In this document: in pieces, positions 16,815 through 25,055 of the stretch
Position numbering within the stretch: the stretch's first letter is position 1
How the letters are laid out: each line of letters starts with the position of its first letter
DNA from: Curtobacterium herbarum
GTDB lineage: Bacteria; Actinomycetota; Actinomycetes; Actinomycetales; Microbacteriaceae
Direction: 5' to 3'
Assembly (NCBI RefSeq): GCF_016907335.1
Contig: NZ_JAFBBT010000001.1
Location: forward strand, 1,798,001 to 1,862,000
Length of the DNA stretch: 64,000 bases
The notes under the pieces: model-generated
The model's database searches: none
Told to the model about the DNA's origin: nothing
Seen by the model: only the letters and a program-made list of their open reading frames with translations
Made by a program: the position numbers and the translations under genes

Positions 16815-18409
16815 CCGCCGACGTCCGCATGGTCCGCCGCGTCGTCGACGCCGTCGCCGCGGCCGAGCCGGTCGTCGTCGTGGTCGGCGACGTGATCCTG
16901 GACCGGTGGACGGTCGGTGCGGCCGAACGGGTGTCCCGCGAAGCACCCGCGCCCGTCGTCCGGGTCACCGAGACGATCGCCGTCCCGGGAGGCGCGGCCA
17001 ACACCGCCGTCAACGCCCGGGCCCTGGGTGCGCACGTCCGCATGGTCGCACTGATCGGCGACGACGAGACCGGCCGGGTCCTCCGCGACCGCCTGGAGGC
17101 CGCCGGGGTCGACACCCGCTGGCTCGTGGCCGTCCCCGGCGCGACCACCACGAGCAAGGACCGGATCGTCGGCGGGGACCGCGTGGTCGTCCGGGTCGAC
17201 GACCTGGCCGGGCCGCCGAGCGCCGCGGACACCGGGCTGCTCGCCCGGGCGACCGCCGCCGCGGTGCAGGGCCGCGTGCCCGGGTCAGCCGACTCGCACG
17301 ACTCATCCGAATCCGCCGCAGCGCGGGCCGACGCCGTCGTGGTCTGCGACTACGACCTCGGGGTCGACGCGACCGCGATCGTCCCCGTGCTCGAGCGGGA
17401 CCGCCCCACGACCGTGGTCGTCGACGCGCACGACCTCAGCCGCTGGCGTGCCCTGCGTCCCGACCTCGTCACCCCGAACGCCGGCGAGGCGGCTGCCCTG
17501 CTCGGCCGGGACCTCGGTCAGGGCGCCGCACGTGCCGGCACCGTGGTGGCAGCGCGTGACGAGGTCCTCACGGTCACCGGCGCCCGGAACGCGGTCGTCA
17601 CGCTCGACCGGAACGGCACCGTCCTGCTCGAGGCGGTCGCCCCGGTCACGGACGCCCCGGTCCGGGAGGCACATCGCACCCGCGCCACGCCGGCGTCCGA
17701 GCAGCAGGCCTCCGGCGCCGGCGACACCTTCTGCGCCGCCGCGTCGGTCGCCCTGGCGGTCGGCACCCCGGTACGCGAGGCCGTGTCGTTCGCCCAGGCC
17801 GCGGCCGACGTCGTCGTCCGCGAGGCCGGCACGTCCGTCTGCACCGCCGAGGCCCTGGTGTCGTCGGTGTCCGCCCCCGCCGAGACGGTCGTCGACCACG
17901 ACCAGCTGGCCGAGGCGGTCGACGAGGCCCGTCGTGCCGGTCGACGCATCGTCTTCACGAACGGCTGCTTCGACGTCGTCCACCGCGGACACACGACGTA
18001 CCTGCGGCAGGCGAGCGAGCTCGGCGACCTGCTCGTCGTCGCGCTGAACGACGACGACTCGGTCCGTCGGCTGAAGGGACCCGAGCGTCCGATCAACACC
18101 GCCGAGGACCGCGCCGGCGTGCTCGCGGCGCTGGCCTGCGTCGACCTGGTGACGGTCTTCGCGACCGACACCCCGATCCCGCTCATCGAGCGCATCCGCC
18201 CCGACGTCTACGTCAAGGGCGGCGACTACTCCCCCGAGATGCTCAGCGAGACCGAGGTGGTCCGCGCCCACGGTGGCGAGGTCGTCATGGTCGACTACGT
18301 CGCCGAGCACTCCACGAGCGCCGTCGTCCGCCGGATCCGCGAGACCGCGGCCGGCAACGGCAGCAGCCCGACGACCAGCCCGGCGACGCCCGGCTCCGGG
18401 GACGCGTGA
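16811..18409 (+). CDS. hldE: Bifunctional heptose kinase / nucleotidyltransferase (HldE-like, copy 2)
   Basis: 532 residues. The kinase half carries VVGDVILDRW near residue 27, PGGAANTAVNARALG and GAGD at 302-305; the transferase half carries FTNGCFDVVHRGH (HxGH 391-394), VALNDDDSVRRLKGPERPIN, YVKGGDYSPE and EHSTS. These are closer to textbook HldE (NGCFDxxHxGH, RLKGxxRPI) than copy 1. A Ser/His/Asp-rich insert (around 157-172) and a Ser/Thr/Pro tail add length. Copy 2 overlaps the aldehyde dehydrogenase and GT2 genes by 4 bp each. Two HldE-like genes may supply two different heptose nucleotides, or each may have kept only one activity. Confidence 0.88.
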   Translation: MTADVRMVRRVVDAVAAAEPVVVVVGDVILDRWTVGAAERVSREAPAPVVRVTETIAVPGGAANTAVNARALGAHVRMVALIGDDETGRVLRDRLEAAGVDTRWLVAVPGATTTSKDRIVGGDRVVVRVDDLAGPPSAADTGLLARATAAAVQGRVPGSADSHDSSESAAARADAVVVCDYDLGVDATAIVPVLERDRPTTVVVDAHDLSRWRALRPDLVTPNAGEAAALLGRDLGQGAARAGTVVAARDEVLTVTGARNAVVTLDRNGTVLLEAVAPVTDAPVREAHRTRATPASEQQASGAGDTFCAAASVALAVGTPVREAVSFAQAAADVVVREAGTSVCTAEALVSSVSAPAETVVDHDQLAEAVDEARRAGRRIVFTNGCFDVVHRGHTTYLRQASELGDLLVVALNDDDSVRRLKGPERPINTAEDRAGVLAALACVDLVTVFATDTPIPLIERIRPDVYVKGGDYSPEMLSETEVVRAHGGEVVMVDYVAEHSTSAVVRRIRETAAGNGSSPTTSPATPGSGDA

Positions 18410-19314
18410 GGCGGAGCGCGCGGTGGTCCGGCGAGTGGGGTCGTCCCGCCGAACCGACGTCGGTCGACCGTCCGCCCGTCGACGTCGACGTGCTGATCCC
18501 GACCGTCGGACGGACCGCCGAGCTCGCCGCGACCCTCGCCGGCCTGGCCGCCCAGACCGACGTCGCCTTCCGCCTGGTCCTCAGCGACCAGTCCGAGACC
18601 GGTGACGTCGCGGAACGTCCGGCGGTCGCCGCGATGGTCCGCGTCCTGGAGGCGCAGGGCCGCCCCGTCACGCTCCTCACCCACCCGGAACGGCGGGGCC
18701 TCGCCGAACACCGGCAGTTCCTGCTCGACCACGCCGAGGCCGGTGCCGTCCTGTTCCTCGACGACGACGTGTGGCTGGAGTCCGGCTCGGTGCACCGGAT
18801 GCTCGACGCGCTGCGGTCGCTCGACACCGGCTTCGTCGGCAGTGCCGTGCAGGGGCTGTCGTACCTGCAGGACCGCCGACCGCACGAGACCGAACCGTTC
18901 GCGCTCTGGGACGGCCCGGTCGTCCCCGAGGTGGTCCGCCGCGGCACGCCCGGCTTCGACCGCTGGTCCCTGCACAACGCCGCGAACCTGGTGCACGTCG
19001 CGGCCGGACTCGACGTCGAACCCGGCGGCTGGCTGCCCTACCGGGTCGCCTGGGTCGGCGCCTGCGCGCTGTACGACCGGGCTGCACTCGAGTCGGTCGG
19101 GGGCTTCCGGTTCTGGGAGTCGCTGCCGCCCGGGCACGCGGGCGAGGACGTCGTCGCGCAGTGGCTCGTCATGGAGCGGTTCGGCGGGGTCGGCATCGTC
19201 CCCTCGGGTGCCGTGCACCTCGAGGCGCCGACGACCGTCACGGACCGCTCGGTCGACGCCCCGGACGTCGTCTTCGCCCACGAGCACGGGATGCAGCAGG
19301 AGCAGCAGCACTGA
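18406..19314 (+). CDS. Glycosyltransferase family 2
   Basis: 302 residues from GTG 18406, overlapping the HldE-like gene by 4 bp. The GT-A core is visible: VDVLIPTVGRTAELAATL, then FRLVLSDQSE, and the metal-binding DXD-type stretch VLFLDDDVWLE. Later GWLPYRVAWVGACALYDR and HAGEDVVAQWLV match the acceptor side of GT2 enzymes (ED as catalytic base region). There are no membrane helices, so it is a cytoplasmic inverting transferase rather than a processive synthase. It ends the second heptose operon; the sugar it moves is not predictable. Confidence 0.86.
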   Translation: MRRSARWSGEWGRPAEPTSVDRPPVDVDVLIPTVGRTAELAATLAGLAAQTDVAFRLVLSDQSETGDVAERPAVAAMVRVLEAQGRPVTLLTHPERRGLAEHRQFLLDHAEAGAVLFLDDDVWLESGSVHRMLDALRSLDTGFVGSAVQGLSYLQDRRPHETEPFALWDGPVVPEVVRRGTPGFDRWSLHNAANLVHVAAGLDVEPGGWLPYRVAWVGACALYDRAALESVGGFRFWESLPPGHAGEDVVAQWLVMERFGGVGIVPSGAVHLEAPTTVTDRSVDAPDVVFAHEHGMQQEQQH

Positions 19315-19383
19315 CCTCGGAGTCATACCGCGGTAGGGGGTGGGACACGACCCCAGCGGGATGGCAGGGAGTCCGCGGCTCCG

Positions 19384-19423
19384 TAGCGTCGAACCCGTCG
19401 GCGAGGTCCGCCGACGGGAGGAG
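19384..19423 (+). promoter_or_regulatory. Hairpin overlapping the dedA ribosome binding site, with upstream -10-like TAGCGT
   Basis: TAGCGT at 19384-19389 could be a -10 element. It is followed by a perfect 9-bp inverted repeat, CCCGTCGGC at 19394-19402 and GCCGACGGG at 19410-19418, with a 7-base loop. The 3-prime arm runs into GGGAGGAG, the Shine-Dalgarno of dedA. The site may be an operator near the transcription start or an RNA hairpin that limits ribosome access. Both readings are inference. Confidence 0.4.
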
Positions 19424-19431
19424 CGACACCC

Positions 19432-20187
19432 GTGCTCGACCAGATCACCCCCTTCGTCGTCGACCTGGCGTCCTCGCCGCTCGTCTACCTCGTCCTGTTC
19501 GTCCTCTGCCTGGTCGACGGGTTCTTCCCGCCAGTGCCGAGCGAGACGGCCCTCGTCGCCGTCGCCGCGGTGGCCGCGACCTCCGGACAGCCGGTCCTGG
19601 CCGTGGTGCTCGGCGCCGCAGCACTCGGTGCGATCGCCGGTGACTCGATCGCCTACGCCATCGGCCGGCGGGTCGGCCTGCAGCGTCTGCGGAACGCCCG
19701 ACGTCCCCGGATCGCGGCGGCGTTCGCGTTCGCCGAACGGCAGATGCAGCGTCGGTCCGCCAGCCTGATCCTGGTCGGGCGGTACATCCCGGTCGGCCGG
19801 GTCGCCGTCAACATGACCGCCGGCGCAACCGGACTGCCCTACCGCCGGTTCTTCGGCATCAGCGCGATCGCCGGCGTCGCGTGGAGCGCCACCTCGATCG
19901 GCATCGCGCTCGCGACGTCGTCGTTCCTGCACGAGCCGCTCGTCGCCGCCGCGGTCTCGATGGTCGTCGCCGGCGGACTCGGCCTGCTGGTGGACCGCGT
20001 CCTCGGTAGGCTCCAGCGCAGACGGGACGCACGCGCCGCCGCCACGGCCACGACCACCGACACGGTCGCCGGCCGGGAGGCACGCCGCACCCCCGCGACG
20101 GGACGTCCGGTCCGCGTCGCTCGGCCCACGACGACCCCGCGCACCGCCACCTGCCCCATCACCACCGGAGAGACCGCCCGACCGTGA
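19432..20187 (+). CDS. DedA family membrane protein
   Basis: 251 residues from GTG 19432. DedA features: FVLCLVDGFFPPVPSETAL (the E and P of the re-entrant loop), LGAIAGDSIAYAIGRRVG, and GRYIPVGRVAVNMTAGATGLPYRRF (the R-x-x-P-x-x-R motif). DedA proteins flip phospholipids or undecaprenyl phosphate across the inner membrane, which would suit a locus next to surface-glycan genes. The last 55 residues are a Thr/Arg/Pro-rich cytoplasmic tail beyond the usual family end. It overlaps the histidine kinase gene by 4 bp, so lipid transport and signalling are co-expressed. Confidence 0.9.
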   Translation: MLDQITPFVVDLASSPLVYLVLFVLCLVDGFFPPVPSETALVAVAAVAATSGQPVLAVVLGAAALGAIAGDSIAYAIGRRVGLQRLRNARRPRIAAAFAFAERQMQRRSASLILVGRYIPVGRVAVNMTAGATGLPYRRFFGISAIAGVAWSATSIGIALATSSFLHEPLVAAAVSMVVAGGLGLLVDRVLGRLQRRRDARAAATATTTDTVAGREARRTPATGRPVRVARPTTTPRTATCPITTGETARP

Positions 20188-21500
20188 CCGACCGCACCAG
20201 CAGGAGCGCCCCGGCCCCGGCCCCGGCCGTGGGCCGGACCGTCCCCGGGACGTTCCGGATCCCGGGGACGCGGCTGCGGGCCTCCCGGTCGGTCGTCCTC
20301 ACCCGCGGGTCGCTCGTCGTCGCCGCGGTCACGCTGCTCGCCGTCGGTGCGCCGGTCGCGGCCGTCGTGCACGGGGTGCCGGTCCCGCTGGCGCTGCTGG
20401 TCACCGCCGTGCTCAGCGGAACGCTCCTGGTCGCCCCGGCCCGGCCGCGGTCGGCGACGGCCGTCCACCTGCTCGCCCTCGCCGGACTCGGCGTGCTGAC
20501 CGCCCCCGGCACGGTCGGACCGTGGCCGCTGCCCGTGACCGCCATGATCGGCCTGGCCGTCCTGCTCGTCGTCCTCGGGCTGCGGACCGGGTGGCGGACC
20601 ACCGCGGTCGCGTGGGGCACGTCGACGGTCCTGACCCTGGTGCTCGTCGCCGCGACCCCGTGCCGGTGGGCCGAACCGGAGGTCTGGGTGAGCACGCTCG
20701 TCGTGTCGTCCGGCAGTGGGCTGCTCATCGGCGCCGCCGCGGTCCTGCTCGGGCAGCGCCGGAGCGTCGGCGCCGAGCTCGTCGCCGCACGGCAGGACGC
20801 CGAGCAGCAGGCCGGTGCCCGGCGCGCCGTCGAGGAACGCGCCCGCATCGCCCGTGAGCTGCACGACGTCGTCGCGCACAGCATGTCGGTCGTGCACATG
20901 CAGGCCGAGTCGGCGCCCTACCGGGTGTCGGACCTGCCGCCGGCGGCGCGGGCGGAGTTCCGGACGATCGCCGAGACCTCCCGGACCGCGCTGCGTGAGA
21001 TGCGGCAGCTGCTCGGCACCCTCCGCGGTGAGGACGACGCCGAGCGGGCCCCGCAGCCAGGGCTGTCGGACCTGCCGGCGCTCGTCGCGTCGACCCGTGC
21101 CGCCGGACTGGCGGTCACGCTGGACGTCGGCGGCGACGGGGACAGCGGCGACACCGGGGCCGCCGAGGTGACCGGGGCCGCCGACACGGTCGGCCGGGTC
21201 ACGCAGCTCACGGTGTACCGGGTCGTGCAGGAGGCGCTCGGCAACGTCGTGCGCCACGCCCCCGGTGCCGACACCATCGTCCTCGTCCGGGTGTCCACGT
21301 CCGCCGTCGCCGTGACGGTGACGAACGCGCCGGTGCCCCTCGCTCCCCCGCCACCGGCCGACGACGGCGGGTACGGCCTCGCCGGCATGCGTTCCCGTGT
21401 CGCCGCACTCGACGGCACGCTCGACGCCGACCCCACCGCGGACGGCGGCTTCCGCGTCGCCGCGACCCTGCCCCGCCAGCCGGACGGAGACCCCCGATGA
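20184..21500 (+). CDS. Sensor histidine kinase, NarL/LiaS type
   Basis: 438 residues from GTG 20184. After a short N-terminal tail come about five or six membrane helices (residues 38-190), then the HisKA_3 box ERARIARELHDVVAHSMSVVH with phospho-acceptor His227, and an HATPase domain with YRVVQEALGNVVRHAPGA (N box) and DGGYGLAGMRSRV (G box). The large membrane part with almost no extracytoplasmic domain is typical of intramembrane-sensing kinases that respond to envelope stress. It is coupled to the response regulator by a 4-bp overlap, giving a complete two-component pair. Confidence 0.92.
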   Translation: MTDRTSRSAPAPAPAVGRTVPGTFRIPGTRLRASRSVVLTRGSLVVAAVTLLAVGAPVAAVVHGVPVPLALLVTAVLSGTLLVAPARPRSATAVHLLALAGLGVLTAPGTVGPWPLPVTAMIGLAVLLVVLGLRTGWRTTAVAWGTSTVLTLVLVAATPCRWAEPEVWVSTLVVSSGSGLLIGAAAVLLGQRRSVGAELVAARQDAEQQAGARRAVEERARIARELHDVVAHSMSVVHMQAESAPYRVSDLPPAARAEFRTIAETSRTALREMRQLLGTLRGEDDAERAPQPGLSDLPALVASTRAAGLAVTLDVGGDGDSGDTGAAEVTGAADTVGRVTQLTVYRVVQEALGNVVRHAPGADTIVLVRVSTSAVAVTVTNAPVPLAPPPPADDGGYGLAGMRSRVAALDGTLDADPTADGGFRVAATLPRQPDGDPR

Positions 21501-22159
21501 CCCGAGTGCTCGTCGTCGACGACCAGTCCGTGTTCCGCACGGGACTCGTCGCGATCCTCGGGTCCCAGCCCGACCTGGAGGTCGTCGGTGAGGCCGGCGA
21601 CGGGGCACAGGCCGTGACGCTCGGCATCGACCTCGAGCCCGACGTGGTGCTCATGGACGTCCGGATGCCGGTCCTCGACGGGATCGAGGCGACACGGCGA
21701 CTCACGGCGGCACCGACCTCGACGCCGGTCCGCGTCCTGATGCTCACCACGTTCGACATCGACGACTACGTCCTCGACGCGCTGCGGGCCGGCGCGAGCG
21801 GCTTCCTGCTCAAGGACGCGGGGGCCGAGGACCTCATCGCCGCGGTCCGGACCATCGCCGCCGGGGACGCCCTGCTCGCACCTCGGGTCACCCGACACCT
21901 GGTCGAGGCGTTCATCGCCGGTCCCCGACCCGCTGCGCCGACCGCGGACGTGCTCGCCGTCCTGACCGACCGCGAGCGGGACGTCTTCATGCTCATGGCC
22001 CGCGGACGCTCGAACGGGGAGATCGGTCGCGAGCTGTTCATCGCGGAGCAGACCGTGAAGACCCACGTCGGCCGGGTTCTGGCGAAGCTGCAGCTGCGGG
22101 ACCGCGTGCACGCCGTGGTGCTGGCGTACGAGTCCGGCCTGGTGACGCCGGCCGGCTGA
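21497..22159 (+). CDS. Response regulator, NarL/LuxR (FixJ) family
   Basis: 220 residues. Receiver domain: acidic Asp8-Asp9, phospho-acceptor Asp54 in VLMDVRMPVLDG, switch Thr in LMLTTF and Lys in FLLKDAG. The C-terminal LuxR-type helix-turn-helix shows LTDRERDVFMLMARGRSNGEIGRELFIAEQTVKTHVGRVLAKL. It is the cognate partner of the upstream kinase and will bind DNA when phosphorylated, possibly at the inverted repeat ahead of dedA (inference). Length is normal. Confidence 0.93.
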   Translation: MTRVLVVDDQSVFRTGLVAILGSQPDLEVVGEAGDGAQAVTLGIDLEPDVVLMDVRMPVLDGIEATRRLTAAPTSTPVRVLMLTTFDIDDYVLDALRAGASGFLLKDAGAEDLIAAVRTIAAGDALLAPRVTRHLVEAFIAGPRPAAPTADVLAVLTDRERDVFMLMARGRSNGEIGRELFIAEQTVKTHVGRVLAKLQLRDRVHAVVLAYESGLVTPAG

Positions 22160-22169
22160 GCCCGACGGT

Positions 22170-22224
22170 CGGTTGCGTCAGTCCCGTCGGTTGCGTCGGT
22201 TGCGTCGGTCGTGCCGGTTGCGTC
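22170..22224. repeat. Four copies of CGGTTGCGTC after the response-regulator stop
   Basis: Exact CGGTTGCGTC copies lie at 22170-22179, 22188-22197, 22197-22206 and 22215-22224, starting ten bases after the stop codon. The second and third overlap by one base; spacing is 18, 9 and 18 bases, so the basic period is 9. No gene or hairpin explains them. They belong to the set of short arrays found next to stop codons in this window. Confidence 0.7.
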
Positions 22225-22302
22225 GGCGGACGGGACCGCCGCCGTGGCAGGATCGACAGGGCGGCGGTCTCGACGCCGGCGAGGACAGGGAACGAGGACA
22301 CG

Positions 22303-22896
22303 ATGGCCAGCTTCACCCGCGGGTTCGGCGGACGTCGCCGTGACGTCGACGACAGCAAGGTCCCGCCCGGGCAGACCCTCGTGCACGACTGGCCGGTGCT
22401 GTCCGCCGGTGCCACGCCGGAGATCGAGCCGTCCGAGTGGAGCTTCTCGATCCGCACCGAGTCCGGTCTGCACTCGTGGACGTGGGACGAGGTCCGGGCG
22501 CTCGGGCTCGAGGACATCACGGTCGACATCCACTGCGTCACGCACTGGACGAAGCTGGGCATGGGGTGGCGAGGGGTGCCGCTCGACAAGCTCTTCGCGG
22601 ACATCGACACCTCGCTCGACTACTGCATGGTGCACAGCTTCGGCGGGTACACCACGAACGTGCCGCTCGACGAGCTGCTCGCGGGCCAGGCGTGGATCGC
22701 GTTCGAGGCGGACGGCGAACCCCTCACCCCGGAGCACGGCGGCCCCGCGCGGCTGCTCGTCCCGCACCTGTACTTCTGGAAGAGCGCGAAGTGGGTCCGC
22801 GGTATCGTGATGCACGCCGAGGACGAGCCCGGGTTCTGGGAGAACGCCGGCTACAACATGCACGGTGACCCGTGGAAGGAAGAGCGGTACTGGTGA
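22303..22896 (+). CDS. Molybdopterin-dependent oxidoreductase (sulfite-oxidase fold)
   Basis: 197 residues from ATG 22303, with GAGGACAC upstream. It has the sulfite-oxidase molybdopterin fold: the Mo-ligating Cys78 in DIHCVTHW, then LGMGWRGVPLDKL, HSFGGYTTNVPLDELL, and GGPARLLVPHLYFWKSAKWVRGI, a hallmark of this family. There is no signal peptide, so unlike MsrP it stays in the cytoplasm. Its stop overlaps the reductase gene by 4 bp, implying that the flavoprotein passes electrons to it. Such pairs are widespread in actinobacteria, but the substrate is not established to my knowledge. Confidence 0.9.
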   Translation: MASFTRGFGGRRRDVDDSKVPPGQTLVHDWPVLSAGATPEIEPSEWSFSIRTESGLHSWTWDEVRALGLEDITVDIHCVTHWTKLGMGWRGVPLDKLFADIDTSLDYCMVHSFGGYTTNVPLDELLAGQAWIAFEADGEPLTPEHGGPARLLVPHLYFWKSAKWVRGIVMHAEDEPGFWENAGYNMHGDPWKEERYW

Positions 22897-23666
22897 GCCT
22901 GCCCTCCGCACCGGTCCGGCCGCTCCGCCGCCCGGCCTGGCACGACGCGACGGTCGCCGTGGTCTCACCCGAGACGCCGAACGCCGGCCGCCTGGTCCTG
23001 GAGGTCCCGACCTGGCCGGGCAACGACCCCGGACAGCACCTGGACCTGCGGCTGACCGCCGAGGACGGCTACCAGGCGACCCGCTCGTACTCGATCGCGT
23101 CCGCGGGCGACGGCACCCGGATCACGCTGGCGGTCGACCGCGTCGAGGACGGCGAGGTCTCCCCGTTCCTGGTCGACGCCGTCGAGGTCGGTGACACGCT
23201 CGAGGTGCACGGTCCACTCGGCGGGTGGTTCGTCTGGCGCCCGGACGTCTCGGCGGCCGATCCGCGTCCGGTGCAGCTGATCGCCGGCGGCTCGGGCATC
23301 GTGCCGCTGCTGCCGATGGTGACCGCGCACGCCGAGGCCGCCGACCCGTCCCCGTTCCGGATGCTGTACGCCGTCCGGACCCCCGAGGACGTCTTCTTCC
23401 GCGCCGAGCTCGACGCGGCGGTCGCGGCGTCGGACCGGGCGCCGTTCACCCTCGAGGTCGTCTACAGCCGACGGACACCGCCCGGGGCCGAGACGCCCGC
23501 CGGACGACTGACCCGCGATCGGCTCGCCGCGTCGGTCCTGCCGCCCGAGGCCGGAGCGCTCGTCTACGTCTGCGGCTCGACCCCGTTCGTGGAGCAGGTG
23601 CTCCGCTGGCTGGGCGAACTGGGTCACGACACCACCGACGTCCGTGCGGAGCGCTTCGGCGGCTGA
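22893..23666 (+). CDS. FAD/NAD(P)-binding oxidoreductase (ferredoxin reductase type)
   Basis: 257 residues from GTG 22893. The FAD-binding beta-barrel has RSYSIAS (R-x-Y-S-(I/L)) near residue 67, followed by PLGGWF. The NAD(P) domain has AGGSGIVPLLPM, the Gly-rich pyridine-nucleotide loop, and YVCGSTPFVEQV, the C-G-x-x-P-x-x motif near the nicotinamide. No 2Fe-2S domain is attached, so electrons must go to a partner, most likely the molybdoenzyme just upstream (4-bp overlap). A strong hairpin terminator follows. Confidence 0.9.
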   Translation: MSLPSAPVRPLRRPAWHDATVAVVSPETPNAGRLVLEVPTWPGNDPGQHLDLRLTAEDGYQATRSYSIASAGDGTRITLAVDRVEDGEVSPFLVDAVEVGDTLEVHGPLGGWFVWRPDVSAADPRPVQLIAGGSGIVPLLPMVTAHAEAADPSPFRMLYAVRTPEDVFFRAELDAAVAASDRAPFTLEVVYSRRTPPGAETPAGRLTRDRLAASVLPPEAGALVYVCGSTPFVEQVLRWLGELGHDTTDVRAERFGG

Positions 23667-23714
23667 CCGGCTGCCGGGCTGAGCGGTCGACCGGGACGAG
23701 CCCGTAACCGGCGC

Positions 23715-23747
23715 GAGCGGGCGGTGCCGGTGCTGCACCGCCCGCTC
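23715..23747. terminator. Hairpin terminator between convergent genes
   Basis: A perfect 13-bp stem (GAGCGGGCGGTGC paired with GCACCGCCCGCTC) and a 7-base loop lie midway between the stop of the flavin reductase (23666) and that of the convergent secreted protein (23760). No T-run follows, which is usual for high-GC actinobacteria; it can act in both directions. Confidence 0.8.
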
Positions 23748-23759
23748 ACGGGACCGGGG

Positions 23760-24653
23760 TCAGCCCTGCGACGGCTGTTCCTGGACGAAGAACTTCAGCG
23801 CGTCGGACTTCCGCCCGGACGCGTCCTCGACCCACATCCGGAACTCGAGGAAGGACTCGCCCTCGGGGAGCGTGACGTCCACGTCGGTGTACTTCCCGAG
23901 CCCACCGCCGACCTGGTACGTGGCACGATCGGTGAAGGTGGACCCGTCCGAGGACTGCTGCACGTGCAGCGTGCCGTCGGTCGGCCGGGTGATCGTCGCG
24001 GTCCGTCGGCCGTGGCCGTCGGCCCGGAACAGTGACTCGTCGGCACCGGTGACCATGTCGTTGGTCACCTCGCTGGTCGCACCGGTGACGGCGACGACGT
24101 TCGGGGTCCCCGGCTGCTTCGCGCCGTGGTCCGGCGCCGGCAGCGGCTCGGGCGCCGGGTCCGGGTCCGGCGGCACGGGCAGCGGCGTGAGCGTCGGCAG
24201 CGGGGTGGGGGTCGGTGCGGGCGTGCCGGGCGCGACGGCGTACCAGTTCACCGCTTCGACCGTGCGGAAGTACTCGGTGTTCACCTTCTGCCCGAACCGG
24301 AGCCCGAAGTCGTCGGACGAGGACGCGATGCTCGCCGAGAACCGACCGTCGGCGCCGATGGTGCCGGCCGGCTCGAACCCGTCGCCGACGGCGATCTGGA
24401 CGTCGCGCGCCGGCTTGCGGAACACACCGTGGACGGTGATGCGACCGTGGTCGTACACGGCGGACGTCAGGACGAGCCCGCTGTCGCCGGTGAACACGTG
24501 ACCGCCCGTGCCGAGTTCGGGTGTCGCGGTCGACGAGGCCGTCGCTGCGGCCGGCAGGGTCGCCGCACCGGCGGGCAGCGCGCCGACGACGGGTGCGCCG
24601 AGGGCCAGGACCAGGCCGGCGGCGGCGGTGATGAGGGTGCACTTCTTCTGCAT
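23760..24653 (-). CDS. Secreted protein of unknown function with a Pro/Thr linker
   Basis: 297 residues from ATG 24653. A signal peptide is clear: MQKKC, then a hydrophobic core at 7-22, and an Ala-rich cleavage region near residue 32. The mature protein has an N-terminal beta-rich domain (about 45-145), a linker of alternating Pro, Thr, Leu and Asp (about 146-185), and a second beta-rich domain ending in FLEFRMWVEDASGRKSDALKFF. The two-domain plus linker layout suggests an extracellular binding or carbohydrate-associated protein, but I see no family motif. The upstream DNA is AT-richer than its surroundings (24700-24740), a likely promoter area. Confidence 0.8.
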   Translation of the reverse strand: MQKKCTLITAAAGLVLALGAPVVGALPAGAATLPAAATASSTATPELGTGGHVFTGDSGLVLTSAVYDHGRITVHGVFRKPARDVQIAVGDGFEPAGTIGADGRFSASIASSSDDFGLRFGQKVNTEYFRTVEAVNWYAVAPGTPAPTPTPLPTLTPLPVPPDPDPAPEPLPAPDHGAKQPGTPNVVAVTGATSEVTNDMVTGADESLFRADGHGRRTATITRPTDGTLHVQQSSDGSTFTDRATYQVGGGLGKYTDVDVTLPEGESFLEFRMWVEDASGRKSDALKFFVQEQPSQG

Positions 24654-25055
24654 GGGGGGATGACTCCAGTGATCGATGGGGATCGTGCCGGAGGAACTGT
24701 GGACTACTGAACTGGCGGAATATCGAATGTCATGCGTACGGTGCGCTGGTCCGACAGTGCCCGTCGGTCCGGTGTCAAGAGCCCGATCGAGGGATGCGCG
24801 ATCCTTGCGGGAAACCGCACGCGGTCCGAGCTGCCCCCATCCGGGGGGTCGACTGCTCCGAAGAAGTGGCCGGGACCTGACGCGGACCACCCATCCGCCG
24901 GTCCCCCGGAGGCAACGGAGCCTCTGCGCCGGCGTGGGCGCAGGGACCCGAACCCAGCGCCCCGCCGGCACCGATGACCCCGAGCCGGCAACGACACACG
25001 ACACAGCGCCCGCCAACGACACAGCGCCCGCCAACGACACAGCGCCGCCAACGAC
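24654..25055. other. 400-bp gap without a convincing gene
   Basis: The first 90 bases are relatively AT-rich (around 24700-24740) and probably hold the minus-strand promoter of the secreted protein. The remainder is GC-rich and shows no gene with family resemblance; open frames across it also run through the tRNA gene and the tandem repeat, so they are judged spurious. The gap ends in the 18-bp repeats and the terminator downstream of tRNA-Gly. Confidence 0.6.
25003..25055. repeat. Three 18-bp tandem repeats
   Basis: ACAGCGCCCGCCAACGAC occurs at 25003-25020 and 25021-25038, and a copy lacking one C at 25039-25055. The array sits immediately downstream (minus strand) of the tRNA-Gly terminator. 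It is not coding in any convincing gene. Confidence 0.85.

Noticed and set aside
25003..25055. 18-bp repeats considered as a CRISPR array
   Set aside because: The units are directly adjacent with no spacers and only three copies.
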